From contig JAHDPO010000035.1 of assembly GCA_018434325.1 (NCBI GenBank), positions 19,934 to 83,933 on the forward strand: DNA of 64,000 nucleotides. The letters are read 5' to 3'. Shown one piece after another: positions 8,235 through 16,506 of the stretch. The notes under the pieces were generated by a model. The model was given only the letters and a program-made list of their open reading frames with translations, ran no database searches and was not told the DNA's origin. Position numbers and translations under genes: made by a program. Origin of the DNA: Clostridia bacterium. GTDB lineage: Bacteria; Bacillota; Peptococcia; DRI-13; UBA5745. The stretch's first letter is position 1. The number at the start of each line of letters is the position of its first letter.

Positions 8235-8447
8235 ATGATGAGTGATATGGATTATATTTCAGTGAAAGATGCCTCTGAAAAATGGGGAATATCCGAACGG
8301 CGTATTCAAAAACTGTGTGAAGAAAACCGACTTAAAGGCACTTTGAAATTTGGTCGGGCATGGATGATACCCAATGATGCTGAAAAACCCATCGACAAAC
8401 GCCGAAAAGCAAATAGTCAACAGGATGCTATCCACTGCCTTATCTAA
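8235..8447 (+). CDS. Excisionase-type helix-turn-helix DNA-binding protein
   Basis: 70 residues: MDYISVKDASEKWGISERRI, then QKLCEENRLKGTLKFGRAWMIP. This is the MerR/excisionase winged-helix fold common in clostridial accessory regions. Starts at 8235, 8238 and 8247 are all open; AAAGG directly before 8235 favours the later ATG 8247 (MDYISV). It may be a recombination directionality factor left from a mobile element, consistent with the serine recombinase remnant further on, or a small transcription factor. Low GC compared with the flagellar genes. Confidence 0.75.
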   Translation: MMSDMDYISVKDASEKWGISERRIQKLCEENRLKGTLKFGRAWMIPNDAEKPIDKRRKANSQQDAIHCLI

Positions 8448-8518
8448 ATCTAAAAGTGATAATAGCTATCTAAACCTTGAATGTAAAACAAAATAAAACA
8501 TCGTGACGAATAAGTATT

Positions 8519-9017
8519 ATGGAATACCTAATCGTTTATAAATCTCAAACAGGCTTTACAAAGAACTATGCAGAGATAATGGCAACGGAAATCGGCTGCA
8601 AAGTAATACCCTTTTGTGAAATGACAGACGCTATACTTTCCGGCTGTAATGCGGTTATCTTCGGCAGTAGAATTCATGCGGGAAAAGTAGATGGACTAAA
8701 AAAAGCAATGGGGACTTTTCCAAAAAAACACAGTGAAAAGTATTACAGTATTCGCAACGGGCGGAACTCCAAACGCTGCTGAAAAAGAGATTGATGCGGT
8801 GTGGAAAAACAGCTTATCTGAAGATGAGCTTAAGACAATCCCCCACTTTTATATGCAAGCCGGTATCTGTTATGAGAAAATGTCAGTACCTGACTGTTTG
8901 ATTATGAAAGCGGCAGCTTCATTTTTAAGTAAAAAGGATAATAAGAGCGCATATGATACGGGTTTTGAGCAGGCAATCAAAAATTCCGCGGAATACAATA
9001 TGCCTGTAAAGGAATGA
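8519..9017 (+). pseudogene. Flavodoxin-domain protein split by a frameshift in an A-run
   Basis: The first frame (from ATG 8519) reads MEYLIVYKSQTGFTKNYAEI, the flavodoxin phosphate-binding loop (S-Q-T-G-F-T), through AVIFGSRIHAGKVDGLKK. At 8722-8728 seven As follow CC; with six As the reading would pass into the second frame, VKSITVFATGGTPNAAE and onward to 9017. The joined protein (about 165 residues) matches flavodoxin-like proteins such as clostridial HemG-type flavodoxins. Either a disrupted gene, slippage-controlled expression, or a homopolymer sequencing error. The AraC-type gene starts 5 bp after it and probably regulates or shares its operon. Confidence 0.78.
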
Positions 9018-9021
9018 ATAT

Positions 9022-9855
9022 ATGGAAAAAAAAGAGCTTGTTAATCAAATCATCGACTATATCATGCAGCATTTAGACGAGGACTTATCGCTTGATACGG
9101 TAGCTGCAAAGTTTTATATATCAAAATATCACTTTAGCCGAATCTTCAAAGAAGAAACAGGCAAAAGCCTTTATGCGTTTGTGAAACGCTGTAAGGTTGA
9201 CCAAAGTGCCATTGATATGAAGCTAAAGCCAACGAAAGCAATTACAGACATTGGCTTAGATTATGGGTACAGCTCTTCCAACTATAGCTCCGTATTCAGA
9301 AAGCACCACGACACTTCCCCTACGATGTTTCGGCAATCCATACCGACACAAAGTATGGCTGTTCCTTTTACCCCGGAGCGAGTCGTTCATTTCAAAACCG
9401 CAGAGGAATATGGTGCTAAAATTGAAATTAAAGAGCTTGATGGCTTTTTTGTGCTGTATGAACGGTTTATTGGAAACTATGTAGATATTGAAAAAAACTG
9501 GTATCTGTTTTTGGATAAATACGAAGCGTTTTTACATGAGAAAACGCTTCTGATAGAACGCTTTTTTAACGACCCGGCAATCACAAGCTCGTCACAGTGT
9601 ATTTGTGATATTTGCATGACAGTACCACAAGATTGCGGCTTGGAGAATGTAATGTGGCTGAAAGGCGGCAAATGGATTGTGTATCAGTTTGACGGAGAAA
9701 TTAAGGACATTTTTGAAACGCTGCAAGGGATTTTCAGCGTTTGGCTGCCAAAGAGCGGTTACAGCATGGCACAGCGGCATGGATTAAATATCTATCACAG
9801 CATTGACCGTGACAATCATCGTGTTGTGATGGATTTGTGTATTCCGATTGAATAA
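9022..9855 (+). CDS. AraC-family transcriptional regulator with GyrI-like ligand domain
   Basis: 277 residues; ATG 9022 with AAAGGA upstream. The N-terminus carries two AraC helix-turn-helix motifs: LSLDTVAAKFYISKYHFSRI (with FKEETGKSLYAF) and AITDIGLDYGYSSSNYSSVF (with RKHHDTSPTMFR). The C-terminal 160 residues (KIEIKELDGFFVLYERFIGN to the end) resemble the GyrI/Rob-type effector-binding domain. This N-terminal HTH plus GyrI arrangement is typical of Rob/SoxS-like sensors of small hydrophobic compounds. It directly follows the flavodoxin gene, suggesting redox or drug stress control. Target genes unknown. Confidence 0.88.
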   Translation: MEKKELVNQIIDYIMQHLDEDLSLDTVAAKFYISKYHFSRIFKEETGKSLYAFVKRCKVDQSAIDMKLKPTKAITDIGLDYGYSSSNYSSVFRKHHDTSPTMFRQSIPTQSMAVPFTPERVVHFKTAEEYGAKIEIKELDGFFVLYERFIGNYVDIEKNWYLFLDKYEAFLHEKTLLIERFFNDPAITSSSQCICDICMTVPQDCGLENVMWLKGGKWIVYQFDGEIKDIFETLQGIFSVWLPKSGYSMAQRHGLNIYHSIDRDNHRVVMDLCIPIE

Positions 9856-9945
9856 GAGCAAGAATTCAGAAGTCAGCAAGATGACTTTCTTTCTATAATC
9901 AGAAGTGTATAAAAACACTTTGATGTAGAAGGGAGGTCATTTTTT

Positions 9946-10518
9946 ATGCCGTTAAACGAAGGATCAGAGCCTGTTATTTGGGATATACAATATGGCTCGC
10001 CGCCGACTGTATTGCGGCATTGTAAAAAATGCGGAAGAAAAAGTGAGTATGTTAGCTCTGGGGAATTCCGTGTCAATGCACAACAAAAAAACCTTGACAT
10101 TTGGCTCATTTACAAATGCTCACACTGCAATACAACATGGAACAGCACAATTTATTCTCGTGTTCCTCCGCAACGACTTGGGGTAGCCTTGCTTGAGAGG
10201 TTTCACCGAAACGATGAGGATTTAGCCATGCAATATGCGATGTATATTCCCCTTTTACAGAGAAATGGTGCAGAAACTATCCTGCCGGACTATCAGATTA
10301 TTGGGGAAGATGTTTCCTTAGAAAAGGCAGTCACCATAAAAATTCAAAGTAAATATCTTTTGCCGCTGAAAATATCGTCTGTTTTACGCAGGAAACTTGG
10401 CGTTTCACAGCGTGAATTTGACGAACTTCTTTCAAACAGCAGAATTAAAAGCAATACAGAACAAGATTTGAGAAAATGCAAGTTGTCAGCAGACACGCTC
10501 ATTGCTATTTCTCAGTAA
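9946..10518 (+). CDS. DUF1062 family protein
   Basis: 190 residues with a strong GGGAGG ribosome site before ATG 9946. The N-terminus has paired cysteines (HCKKCGRK and YKCSHCNTTWN), a zinc-ribbon arrangement, followed by the helical RVPPQRLGVALLERFHRNDE segment characteristic of DUF1062. Function is unknown in this family; a zinc-binding regulatory or nucleic-acid role is plausible. It sits in the plus-strand accessory patch between the AraC regulator and a Cys-rich protein, with no tight coupling to either (90 bp and 29 bp gaps). Confidence 0.82.
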   Translation: MPLNEGSEPVIWDIQYGSPPTVLRHCKKCGRKSEYVSSGEFRVNAQQKNLDIWLIYKCSHCNTTWNSTIYSRVPPQRLGVALLERFHRNDEDLAMQYAMYIPLLQRNGAETILPDYQIIGEDVSLEKAVTIKIQSKYLLPLKISSVLRRKLGVSQREFDELLSNSRIKSNTEQDLRKCKLSADTLIAISQ

Positions 10519-10547
10519 CTAGATAAGTTGAACGTAAGGAGAAAACA

Positions 10548-11081
10548 ATGTTTGATATTAGAAAAATTCAAGAGAATGTGATTTACGAAGCTGTCAAAGC
10601 GGAAAGCAATGCAGATACAGCCAAGGAAGTGGTATACGGTGGAGAACTCTCGGAAAACACCGAAAGCAATCCGAATTGGGTAAAATCTGCCATGCACCGA
10701 TTAGAAAGCAAATTTGAAACCGAAACCGTCAAAAAAATTCGGATGGGCTGCCAATGTGGTTATGGAATGGATGAAAAACTTGCACTGGTAAAGGAGCTGA
10801 TGTCAGCCGCTACAAATATCGAAGAATTTACAAGTTCGGAGAAAGCAAGGGCGGCGGGGCTTTTCTGTAAAGACGGTGAGCTTTTTTTGCAATTTAACTT
10901 TTGCCCCTGTCCCATGCTTGCCGAAGTAGACAGATTAGAAACAAACACATGGTGCCAGTGTACGACCGGTTATAGCAAAGTTCTTTTTGAAAAGGCGTTT
11001 GCTTGTACTGTGGATGTGGAGCTGCTAAAAAGCATCAAGATGGGCAATGATGTATGTCTGATGAAAATTATGCTTCCATAA
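10548..11081 (+). CDS. Cysteine-rich uncharacterised protein (DUF6144-like)
   Basis: 177 residues, start supported by AAGGAG eight bases upstream. Notable are clustered cysteines: RMGCQCGYGMDEK, FNFCPCPMLAEVDR and TNTWCQCTTGYSK, i.e. CxC pairs spaced through the protein, with VKELMSAATNIEEF between them. I associate this with DUF6144, at low certainty. Thiol or metal chemistry is likely. It is the last intact gene before the truncated serine recombinase, 42 bp downstream. Confidence 0.6.
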   Translation: MFDIRKIQENVIYEAVKAESNADTAKEVVYGGELSENTESNPNWVKSAMHRLESKFETETVKKIRMGCQCGYGMDEKLALVKELMSAATNIEEFTSSEKARAAGLFCKDGELFLQFNFCPCPMLAEVDRLETNTWCQCTTGYSKVLFEKAFACTVDVELLKSIKMGNDVCLMKIMLP

Positions 11082-11123
11082 CCCTGTCTGGCAATAAAGC
11101 GGGAGGGAAAGGTAATCTCTGAC

Positions 11124-12485
11124 GTGAAAACTAAAATCGGTACTTATGCAGAACTCGGTGGTGCAGCAGACAAACTCCGCCGCAAGGGTTTTATGAAAAA
11201 TTGGGATTCAATCAATGCGGCAAAAATGAGATTTTTTGAGCAGACAATGAACGGACGAAAGGAAAAGGCTCGTCAAGGTGGTTGGAATGGTGGATTTGCT
11301 CCCTATGGATATTATCTAAAAGATAAACAGCTTTACATTCAAGAGGAAGAAGCTGATGCGATACGCATTATTTTCGATAAATTTGTGAATGGCAATATGG
11401 GGTTTAATAAAATCGCCAACTATCTCAACTTGCAGGGCATCAAAAAGATAAAACGTGATAACGGAACACTAACACAATGGAGTGCCCATTTTATACGATT
11501 GATAATCGACAATCCTGTGTACATGGGAAAAATTGCTTTTGGCAGACGCACAAAAGAAAACATCAAAGGCACTAAAAACGAATATCACCAAGTACACCAA
11601 GATGATTACATTCTCGCTGACGGTCAGCACGAAGCAATTATAAGCGAGGAATTGTGGAATAAAGCTCACGAAAAGCGAGAAATAACAGGTGTAAAATCCC
11701 CATCGAAAATAGGTCGGGATAGAGCACATCTGTTAAGCGGCATTTTGAAATGCCCTAAATGCGGCGGACCGATGTATACCAATAAACACGCATGGACGAA
11801 CAAGGACGGTACCTATAAAGAGATTTACTATTATGTGTGCAGTAAGGCTCGAACAGCAAGAGGAAAAAGCTGTGACTATAAAGCGATGCTCAAGAAAACA
11901 GATATAGAGCCGCTTGTCATTGAAGCTATTAGGGAGCTTATTCAGAATGAAGATTTTGCAGCCGAAATAAAATCAAAGATAGGCAAGCAAATTGACACTT
12001 CTACCCTCGACAGAGAGCTTAAAAACTATGAAGTCAAAGAAGTCAAACTTCGGGAAGTAGACTTAAATAAAACTCGCCTTGAAAATGAAATTGACAGCTT
12101 GCCGGAGGATACCCGTTTTAGAGAACGCAAGCTCCATGATATGACCCTCCGCCTTGATGGACTGTACGACGTTATTGTTGAGCTTGAAGAAAAAATTGAA
12201 GATGTAAAGCTCCGCCGCAAGGCAGTCGAGCAGGATGCCATTACCTTAGAGAACATCTACACTCTACTGGCAAACTTTGAAAAGGTGTATGACAAAATCA
12301 GCGATGAAGAAAGAGAATCCCTAATTTCTTCGTTAATCAAAGAAATAGAGATTTTCCCATGTGATGACTCAGAGCTGCCCCTAAAGTCTATTTTATTCAA
12401 TTTTCCGGTTTATAAGGACGGTGGAGATGTTTACGAATTTTTGTGGGACAATAGCACCACACACTCAACATGGCTTGTTTCTTGA
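11124..12485 (+). pseudogene. Large serine recombinase lacking its N-terminal catalytic domain
   Basis: 453 residues from GTG 11124. From about residue 38 the sequence matches large serine recombinases of the Tn4451/CTn type: QTMNGRKEKARQGGWNGG, APYGYYL, the recombinase domain IANYLNLQGIK through NPVYMGKIAFGRR, the zinc ribbon LKCPKCGGPMYT ... YVCSK ... KSCDYKA, and a C-terminal coiled coil. The N-terminal resolvase domain (about 140 residues with the nucleophilic Ser) is missing, replaced by some 35 unrelated residues. It therefore cannot recombine DNA. It could be a deletion remnant of an integrative element that occupied this site. The translated part is otherwise intact to its stop. Confidence 0.8.
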
Positions 12486-12616
12486 ACTAAACTCATTTCC
12501 TGTCATCTACTATCATTTTAAAATCCTTGAAACCATTGATAATTCAACATTGAAATGATATGAATTTCCTAATTATCATTTTATATCATTTACCATGACA
12601 AGGTTTTTCTTGATCA

Positions 12617-12648
12617 GTGGTGGCAGCAGGGTGGCATTGCCACCTTAT
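12617..12648 (+). repeat. Left copy of att-like sequence bounding the integrated element
   Basis: GTGGTGGCAGCAGGGTGGCA followed by TTGCCACCTTAT. A similar arrangement stands at 26129-26169 beside the integrase: GTGGTGGCA, then GGGTGGCA, then CCACCTTAT, in the same orientation but with a longer spacer. The pair encloses about 13.5 kb of distinct AT-rich sequence carrying an integrase. I read this as a candidate attL or a leftover end of an earlier related insertion. The shared core is only about nine bases plus the two GGTGGCA boxes, so the exact crossover is not fixed. Confidence 0.45.
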
Positions 12649-12688
12649 GTTATAACTTCAGCAATTTATATACTTAAGATATATTACT

Positions 12689-13624
12689 TTATAACTCTAT
12701 TAGTTCAAACGCGTAATTATCTTTTCTCATTACATGTTTGAAGCAAGGGACATTATTTATATTTGCAATTTGAATAATTTTATTTTTATCTTCATCACTT
12801 ACATCTTTTCCAAGAATAATTTTCTTTGGGATTGGTAAGTTTACCGCTTGGCTCGTTTTTTGAGATTCAGCAAGCAGCAGAAGTCTCCATTCATGTTCAT
12901 ATGACCATTGAGTTGATTTTCTTGTTAATGAATCAATGTAGAAAGAATTGTTTAGTTTTCCCCCATTAAAGAAAGAGTCATCCACTTCTAGGATTTCATC
13001 CGTATACCTAACTGGTAACAATAAATCCGTCAAATCATTTTTTAATTCTTTGATATTATAACCTATGCAGAACCCTGTATAATCTGCGGAATAATGAGAC
13101 CACATCGGTGGTGAATCATTAACATCAGAAAAGCTACATATCCTATGTAATTTATCATTCTCAATCTTTAAATCCTCTTGAAATTTCTGTAACTCAACTT
13201 GAACCTTTTCATCTGCAATACTCCATATGTCTTTATACGATTCCATTTCATGCTCGTATACACCTATGCATTTCGCAAATTCAATTTTAAAGCTATCCTG
13301 GTCAGTGAAGTCATCAACGCTTATTGCTAACCTTAAACCAGTTCGCTTGTAAAAGAGATTAATAAAAGTTTGATATAACACTTTCCATCTTTTTTTAAAG
13401 TCTACATAAAGCGAACCTTCATAAGGATCATTCAGACATGATGGTGCGGAAGCATATAGAATGTTATTCTTTAATGCGTCCAAATGAGCATCTGAAGCTG
13501 TTCTGTACTTATACACTATGTCAGGCATGTTTACAAACTTTAATTTAGTAGCTTTGATGGTAGCTTCATCACTATTTATTGTTTTAAACAGTAGATCATT
13601 AAATTCTTCTATCCATTCATCCAT
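12689..13624 (-). CDS. DUF2971 family protein (candidate phage-defence gene)
   Basis: 311 residues. Family landmarks: PDIVYKYRTASDAHLDALKN, LYASAPSCLNDPYEGSLYVD, ICSFSDVNDSPPMWSHYSAD then YTGFCIGYNI, and THE late W-rich WSYEHEWRLLLLAES. These define DUF2971, an uncharacterised family often seen in phage-resistance islands and related in spirit to abortive-infection genes. No signal peptide or membrane segment. It is the last gene of the leftward cargo run, at the far end from the integrase. AAAGGATTG stands rather far from ATG 13624, so a slightly different start is possible. Confidence 0.82.
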   Translation of the reverse strand: MDEWIEEFNDLLFKTINSDEATIKATKLKFVNMPDIVYKYRTASDAHLDALKNNILYASAPSCLNDPYEGSLYVDFKKRWKVLYQTFINLFYKRTGLRLAISVDDFTDQDSFKIEFAKCIGVYEHEMESYKDIWSIADEKVQVELQKFQEDLKIENDKLHRICSFSDVNDSPPMWSHYSADYTGFCIGYNIKELKNDLTDLLLPVRYTDEILEVDDSFFNGGKLNNSFYIDSLTRKSTQWSYEHEWRLLLLAESQKTSQAVNLPIPKKIILGKDVSDEDKNKIIQIANINNVPCFKHVMRKDNYAFELIEL

Positions 13625-13654
13625 ACGCTTTTATTAAGACAATCCTTTCTGAAA

Positions 13655-14626
13655 TTACAACATGTCATAGAATGTTTTTTCGCTAATTACAATCAGATCA
13701 TGACCTTTTAAAATAAGTTCTTCAGCTTTCTTCTGTTTATTTGACTTACCATCCTTTATTGAAGAGCAATAATCATTATTTCCAAGAACCAGGATGTTTG
13801 TGTTTTTAGTTACTGAATCAGAAGGGATCCCCCCAAGGTTTGTCACAATCTGCAATGCTTCTTTTCTTTGGAATTTTTCCAGAGTACCAGTGAAGCAAAC
13901 CGCCATTCCATAAATCGGATGACTACTATCAAATTCTTCAGTTTCAGGCTTGAAGTCAGCTAGGTCAAAACTTTTTCCATGTGAAGATTTTAGAAGTGCA
14001 GTGAGGTCAATGCAGTTTTCATTGCAATGATTTCTCATATACTCATAGACCTTTTGTGTAATTTCACAATCTGCTGTTGCTCTATGCTGCACATCTACTG
14101 ATATTTCAAACTCATTTGCCAGGTCAATTAATCTATGCCTTATATCCTTGAACAATCTTCTACTGATCCGCATAGTGTCAATGAAGTCATTAGAAAATGG
14201 CTTATTCAGGCAGGATGCACAGTTGTCATATATGAAGTTAACATCAAAGTTAGCATTGTGAGCAATGATGACCGAATCACCCAAGAAATTTATCAATTCA
14301 GGTAGCACCTTTTCAATTTTCGGTGCATCCTTTACCATTTCATTTGTGATTCCAGTCAATTCTGTTATGTATTCATCTATTATGTTTTCGGGTTTCACCA
14401 ATGTTGTAAACTCTGAAATCTTTTCACCATTGGAATATTTTATTGCTGCAATTTCAATTATTTCATCAAAAGCTGGATCAAGTCCTGTTGTTTCCAAGTC
14501 AAGAACAACATATTCATCAACGAATGCAAGTTGGCTTTTCCCTTTGCTTTCCCTTATTGTCTTCGGTATTCCACCGATAGACACCCCATTTTCTAAATCA
14601 AAGGATATTGTGATTCCTAATGACAT
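13655..14626 (-). CDS. DEDDh 3'-5' exonuclease (Pol III epsilon/PolC type) with C-terminal BRCT domain
   Basis: 323 residues; AAGGGG before ATG 14626. Exo I is VVLDLETTGLDP with D43 and E45, Exo II is IIAHNANFDVNF, and Exo III is HRATADCEITQKVYEY, so the DEDDh residues look complete. Residues 225-323 form a BRCT domain: YGMAVCFTGTLEKFQRKEAL, VTNLGGIPSDSVTKNTNILV, KKAEELILKGHDLIVISE. Exonuclease-BRCT proteins occur in Bacillota and phage-related islands; they may degrade foreign DNA or process recombination ends. A CATATAA direct repeat (14651-14677) lies immediately upstream, suggesting separate regulated expression. Confidence 0.88.
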   Translation of the reverse strand: MSLGITISFDLENGVSIGGIPKTIRESKGKSQLAFVDEYVVLDLETTGLDPAFDEIIEIAAIKYSNGEKISEFTTLVKPENIIDEYITELTGITNEMVKDAPKIEKVLPELINFLGDSVIIAHNANFDVNFIYDNCASCLNKPFSNDFIDTMRISRRLFKDIRHRLIDLANEFEISVDVQHRATADCEITQKVYEYMRNHCNENCIDLTALLKSSHGKSFDLADFKPETEEFDSSHPIYGMAVCFTGTLEKFQRKEALQIVTNLGGIPSDSVTKNTNILVLGNNDYCSSIKDGKSNKQKKAEELILKGHDLIVISEKTFYDML

Positions 14627-14650
14627 TTGAATTCAACCCCTTTCTTGGTC

Positions 14651-14677
14651 TTCAGAAGTCATATAATCGCCACATAC
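14651..14677 (-). promoter_or_regulatory. CATATAA 11-bp-period direct repeat, copy 1 (diverged)
   Basis: CTTCAGAAG-TCATATAATCGCCACATAC: CATATAA and CACATAC start exactly 11 bp apart. It lies 25-50 bp upstream of the exonuclease-BRCT start. Three better copies occur at 15741, 17473 and 22410. The CTTCAGA flank is also shared with copy 2. Confidence 0.6.
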
Positions 14678-14730
14678 AAGATTTTTATTGGGTGGCAATA
14701 CCAAAACTAATCATTATCCTATGTAAATCA

Positions 14731-15273
14731 TCACTGCAATTTGTATTCAAACGAATCTCCTCTAATTGTGATATTTCCGTTTCTTAAATTCTTATTTAAG
14801 AATTCCCTTGCATATGGTTGCAGATTATATGAAAATTCTGTGCCAAATGTACTTAAGCTTGATGACCTATAAATTATATGTTTTGCTTCTAATCCTGCCT
14901 TAAGACCATCATTATATTCTATTAAACCGCTTGTCCTAAATGATTTATTAATTGAATCATAAAAAACACTTATAAGTAGACCCATTTCTTCAGGACTCAT
15001 ATATGTTTTCATGTAATTCTTACCGATCTTATCAAAACCAAAGAATTTATTTCGGAAAAATTTAATAATCTTGAAAATAACTATCATCATAAAATATGAT
15101 GAAGTGATTATTAAGCATAGACTGATATACATTTGATATTGTAAAATCCCAGTCAATCCCAGCCTTTCAATTTGCTTTTCCGAAAGTAATGTTAGTATCA
15201 AAGATGCAATTAGTGCTATGACAGCCAATTCATTTAATTTTATCTTTTCTATAATTGATTTTAGAATTCCCAT
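14731..15273 (-). CDS. SieB-like superinfection exclusion membrane protein
   Basis: 180 residues from ATG 15273 (alternatives TTG 15285 or GTG 15279 are open). Two membrane segments: ELAVIALIASLILTLL and LQYQMYISLCLIITSSYFMM. The cytoplasmic part keeps MSPEEMGLLISVFYDS, KHIIYRSSSLSTFG, FSYNLQPYAREFLNK, the pattern of superinfection exclusion protein B relatives, in which a membrane protein aborts infection by incoming phage. It stands within the leftward cargo genes, fitting a defence role. Family recognition is by motif only. Confidence 0.7.
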   Translation of the reverse strand: MGILKSIIEKIKLNELAVIALIASLILTLLSEKQIERLGLTGILQYQMYISLCLIITSSYFMMIVIFKIIKFFRNKFFGFDKIGKNYMKTYMSPEEMGLLISVFYDSINKSFRTSGLIEYNDGLKAGLEAKHIIYRSSSLSTFGTEFSYNLQPYAREFLNKNLRNGNITIRGDSFEYKLQ

Positions 15274-15303
15274 TTGCACACCCAACCTTTACTGGATTTT
15301 TCA

Positions 15304-15705
15304 TCAAAATTCAAATTGATCAATTGTCATAGTTGGTTCTATGATCTTCACTGCCCCCTGGTCATCAATTACCAGGATATGAAGCTGCACCAATTCACGA
15401 AAATATGAAGACAACATGGAACATTGCCGTTTGTACTTAACATGCTTTGGTATTGCAATTGCATATTTGTCTTCCCTTGATGTCATGCATTTTACTAATT
15501 GCCCCAGACATGTATTAAAATCAGTTCCAATGGCTTCTGTAATTCCTTTAGCTTCCACAACCCATCTATCTGACCCCTTAACTGCAATTAGGTCAACCTG
15601 ACCATCCTTTTCAACTTCATATCCTTGTTGTTCAAAGTATTCTTCAATGGATGCCTGGACAAATGCTTCATAAGGAAAGACCTTTTCTTTTTTGAAATAC
15701 TTCAC
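15304..15705 (-). CDS. PD-(D/E)XK nuclease-like protein
   Basis: 133 residues from GTG 15705 (TTGGGG eight bases upstream; GTG 15714 also open). The core is VQASIEEYFEQQGYEV, then GQVDLIAVKGSDRWVVEAKG: an acidic Asp in a strand followed by E-A-K, the catalytic signature of the restriction-endonuclease fold. A helix then contains a Gln-rich turn (CLGQLVKCM). Substrate unknown; such short nucleases often act with a partner. A well-formed CATATAA direct repeat sits 35-65 bp upstream. It is flanked by the SieB-like gene and the membrane-anchored coiled-coil gene. Confidence 0.72.
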   Translation of the reverse strand: MKYFKKEKVFPYEAFVQASIEEYFEQQGYEVEKDGQVDLIAVKGSDRWVVEAKGITEAIGTDFNTCLGQLVKCMTSREDKYAIAIPKHVKYKRQCSMLSSYFRELVQLHILVIDDQGAVKIIEPTMTIDQFEF

Positions 15706-15740
15706 GTTCACCACCCCAATATTGACCCTTTTATTTTAGG

Positions 15741-15768
15741 CTTCAGACCTCATATAAACGTCATATAA
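15741..15768 (-). promoter_or_regulatory. CATATAA 11-bp-period direct repeat, copy 2
   Basis: CTTCAGACC, then TCATATAA at 15750 and TCATATAA at 15761; the two CATATAA units are exactly 11 bp apart. On the minus strand it reads TTATATGACG-TTTATATGA and lies upstream of the nuclease-like gene, with a TAAAAT sequence about 15 bp further downstream that could be a -10 box. Confidence 0.65.
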
Positions 15769-15793
15769 CTTATTTCATTGGTTATTCCATAAA

Positions 15794-16477
15794 CTATTCG
15801 ACCAATCTTAAACTAAGCAGATAGTTCCTGATGTCTTCTCGCAATTTGGCACTAAGTTCTTCGATTTCAGTATGAAATGTACCATATACCTTCTCATTGG
15901 TCTTTGTATCCATCTTTGTATCTCTTGCCATGGCAAATGACATGCTGTATTTAACATCAATTTCATACATTTTAAATATATTTCCAATCTCGTTACACTT
16001 TTGTCTAGCACATATAAACACATCATAAAATTCTTTTTTGTAGAATGGTGCGTTTCTCTCTGCTGCCAATGAAAACTGATTAAAGGCTTCAGTGTACCTT
16101 TTGTATATATCCATATTATATTTTTCAAGGCCTTCTCCATCAACTGGTCGATCGGTAAGACCACTTGGGTATAAATGTCTTGTATGTATAACACAATCAA
16201 ACATCTTTTCCCAAATTTCTTGATAGATTCCATATTCATTGTCATATTGTGCTTTGGATATATACAGTGCTTTATCTTGAATAGCATTAATTCTTTGAAG
16301 TTCCTTCTTCAATTCCGACTTATAATGTTCGATCTCTTTGGCATGTTCGGACTTCTCTTTTTCTAATATTCTGTTTGCCCAAACCTTTCCCAGCCAGCTT
16401 GACAGTGCGAATACTATTGCACCACCACCGCCAAGTCCAGTAATAATAGCAAATGCGAGTTCAAATGCATTAGTCAT
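15794..16477 (-). CDS. Membrane-anchored coiled-coil protein of unknown function
   Basis: 227 residues; GGGGGG nine bases before ATG 16477. A single N-terminal membrane segment (FAIITGLGGGGAIVFALSSW) precedes a charged coiled coil (ILEKEKSEHAKEIEHYKSEL, KKELQRINAIQDKALYISKA) and a helical C-terminal body (YNEYGIYQEIWEKMF and following). I recognise this architecture from uncharacterised genes in phage islands, with no assigned activity. The anchored coiled coil suits a membrane-surveillance or scaffold role, but that is inference. Neighbours are the zinc-ribbon gene and the nuclease. Confidence 0.55.
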   Translation of the reverse strand: MTNAFELAFAIITGLGGGGAIVFALSSWLGKVWANRILEKEKSEHAKEIEHYKSELKKELQRINAIQDKALYISKAQYDNEYGIYQEIWEKMFDCVIHTRHLYPSGLTDRPVDGEGLEKYNMDIYKRYTEAFNQFSLAAERNAPFYKKEFYDVFICARQKCNEIGNIFKMYEIDVKYSMSFAMARDTKMDTKTNEKVYGTFHTEIEELSAKLREDIRNYLLSLRLVE

Positions 16478-16506
16478 AATACGTGACCCCCCTTCAAAAC
16501 AACAAT

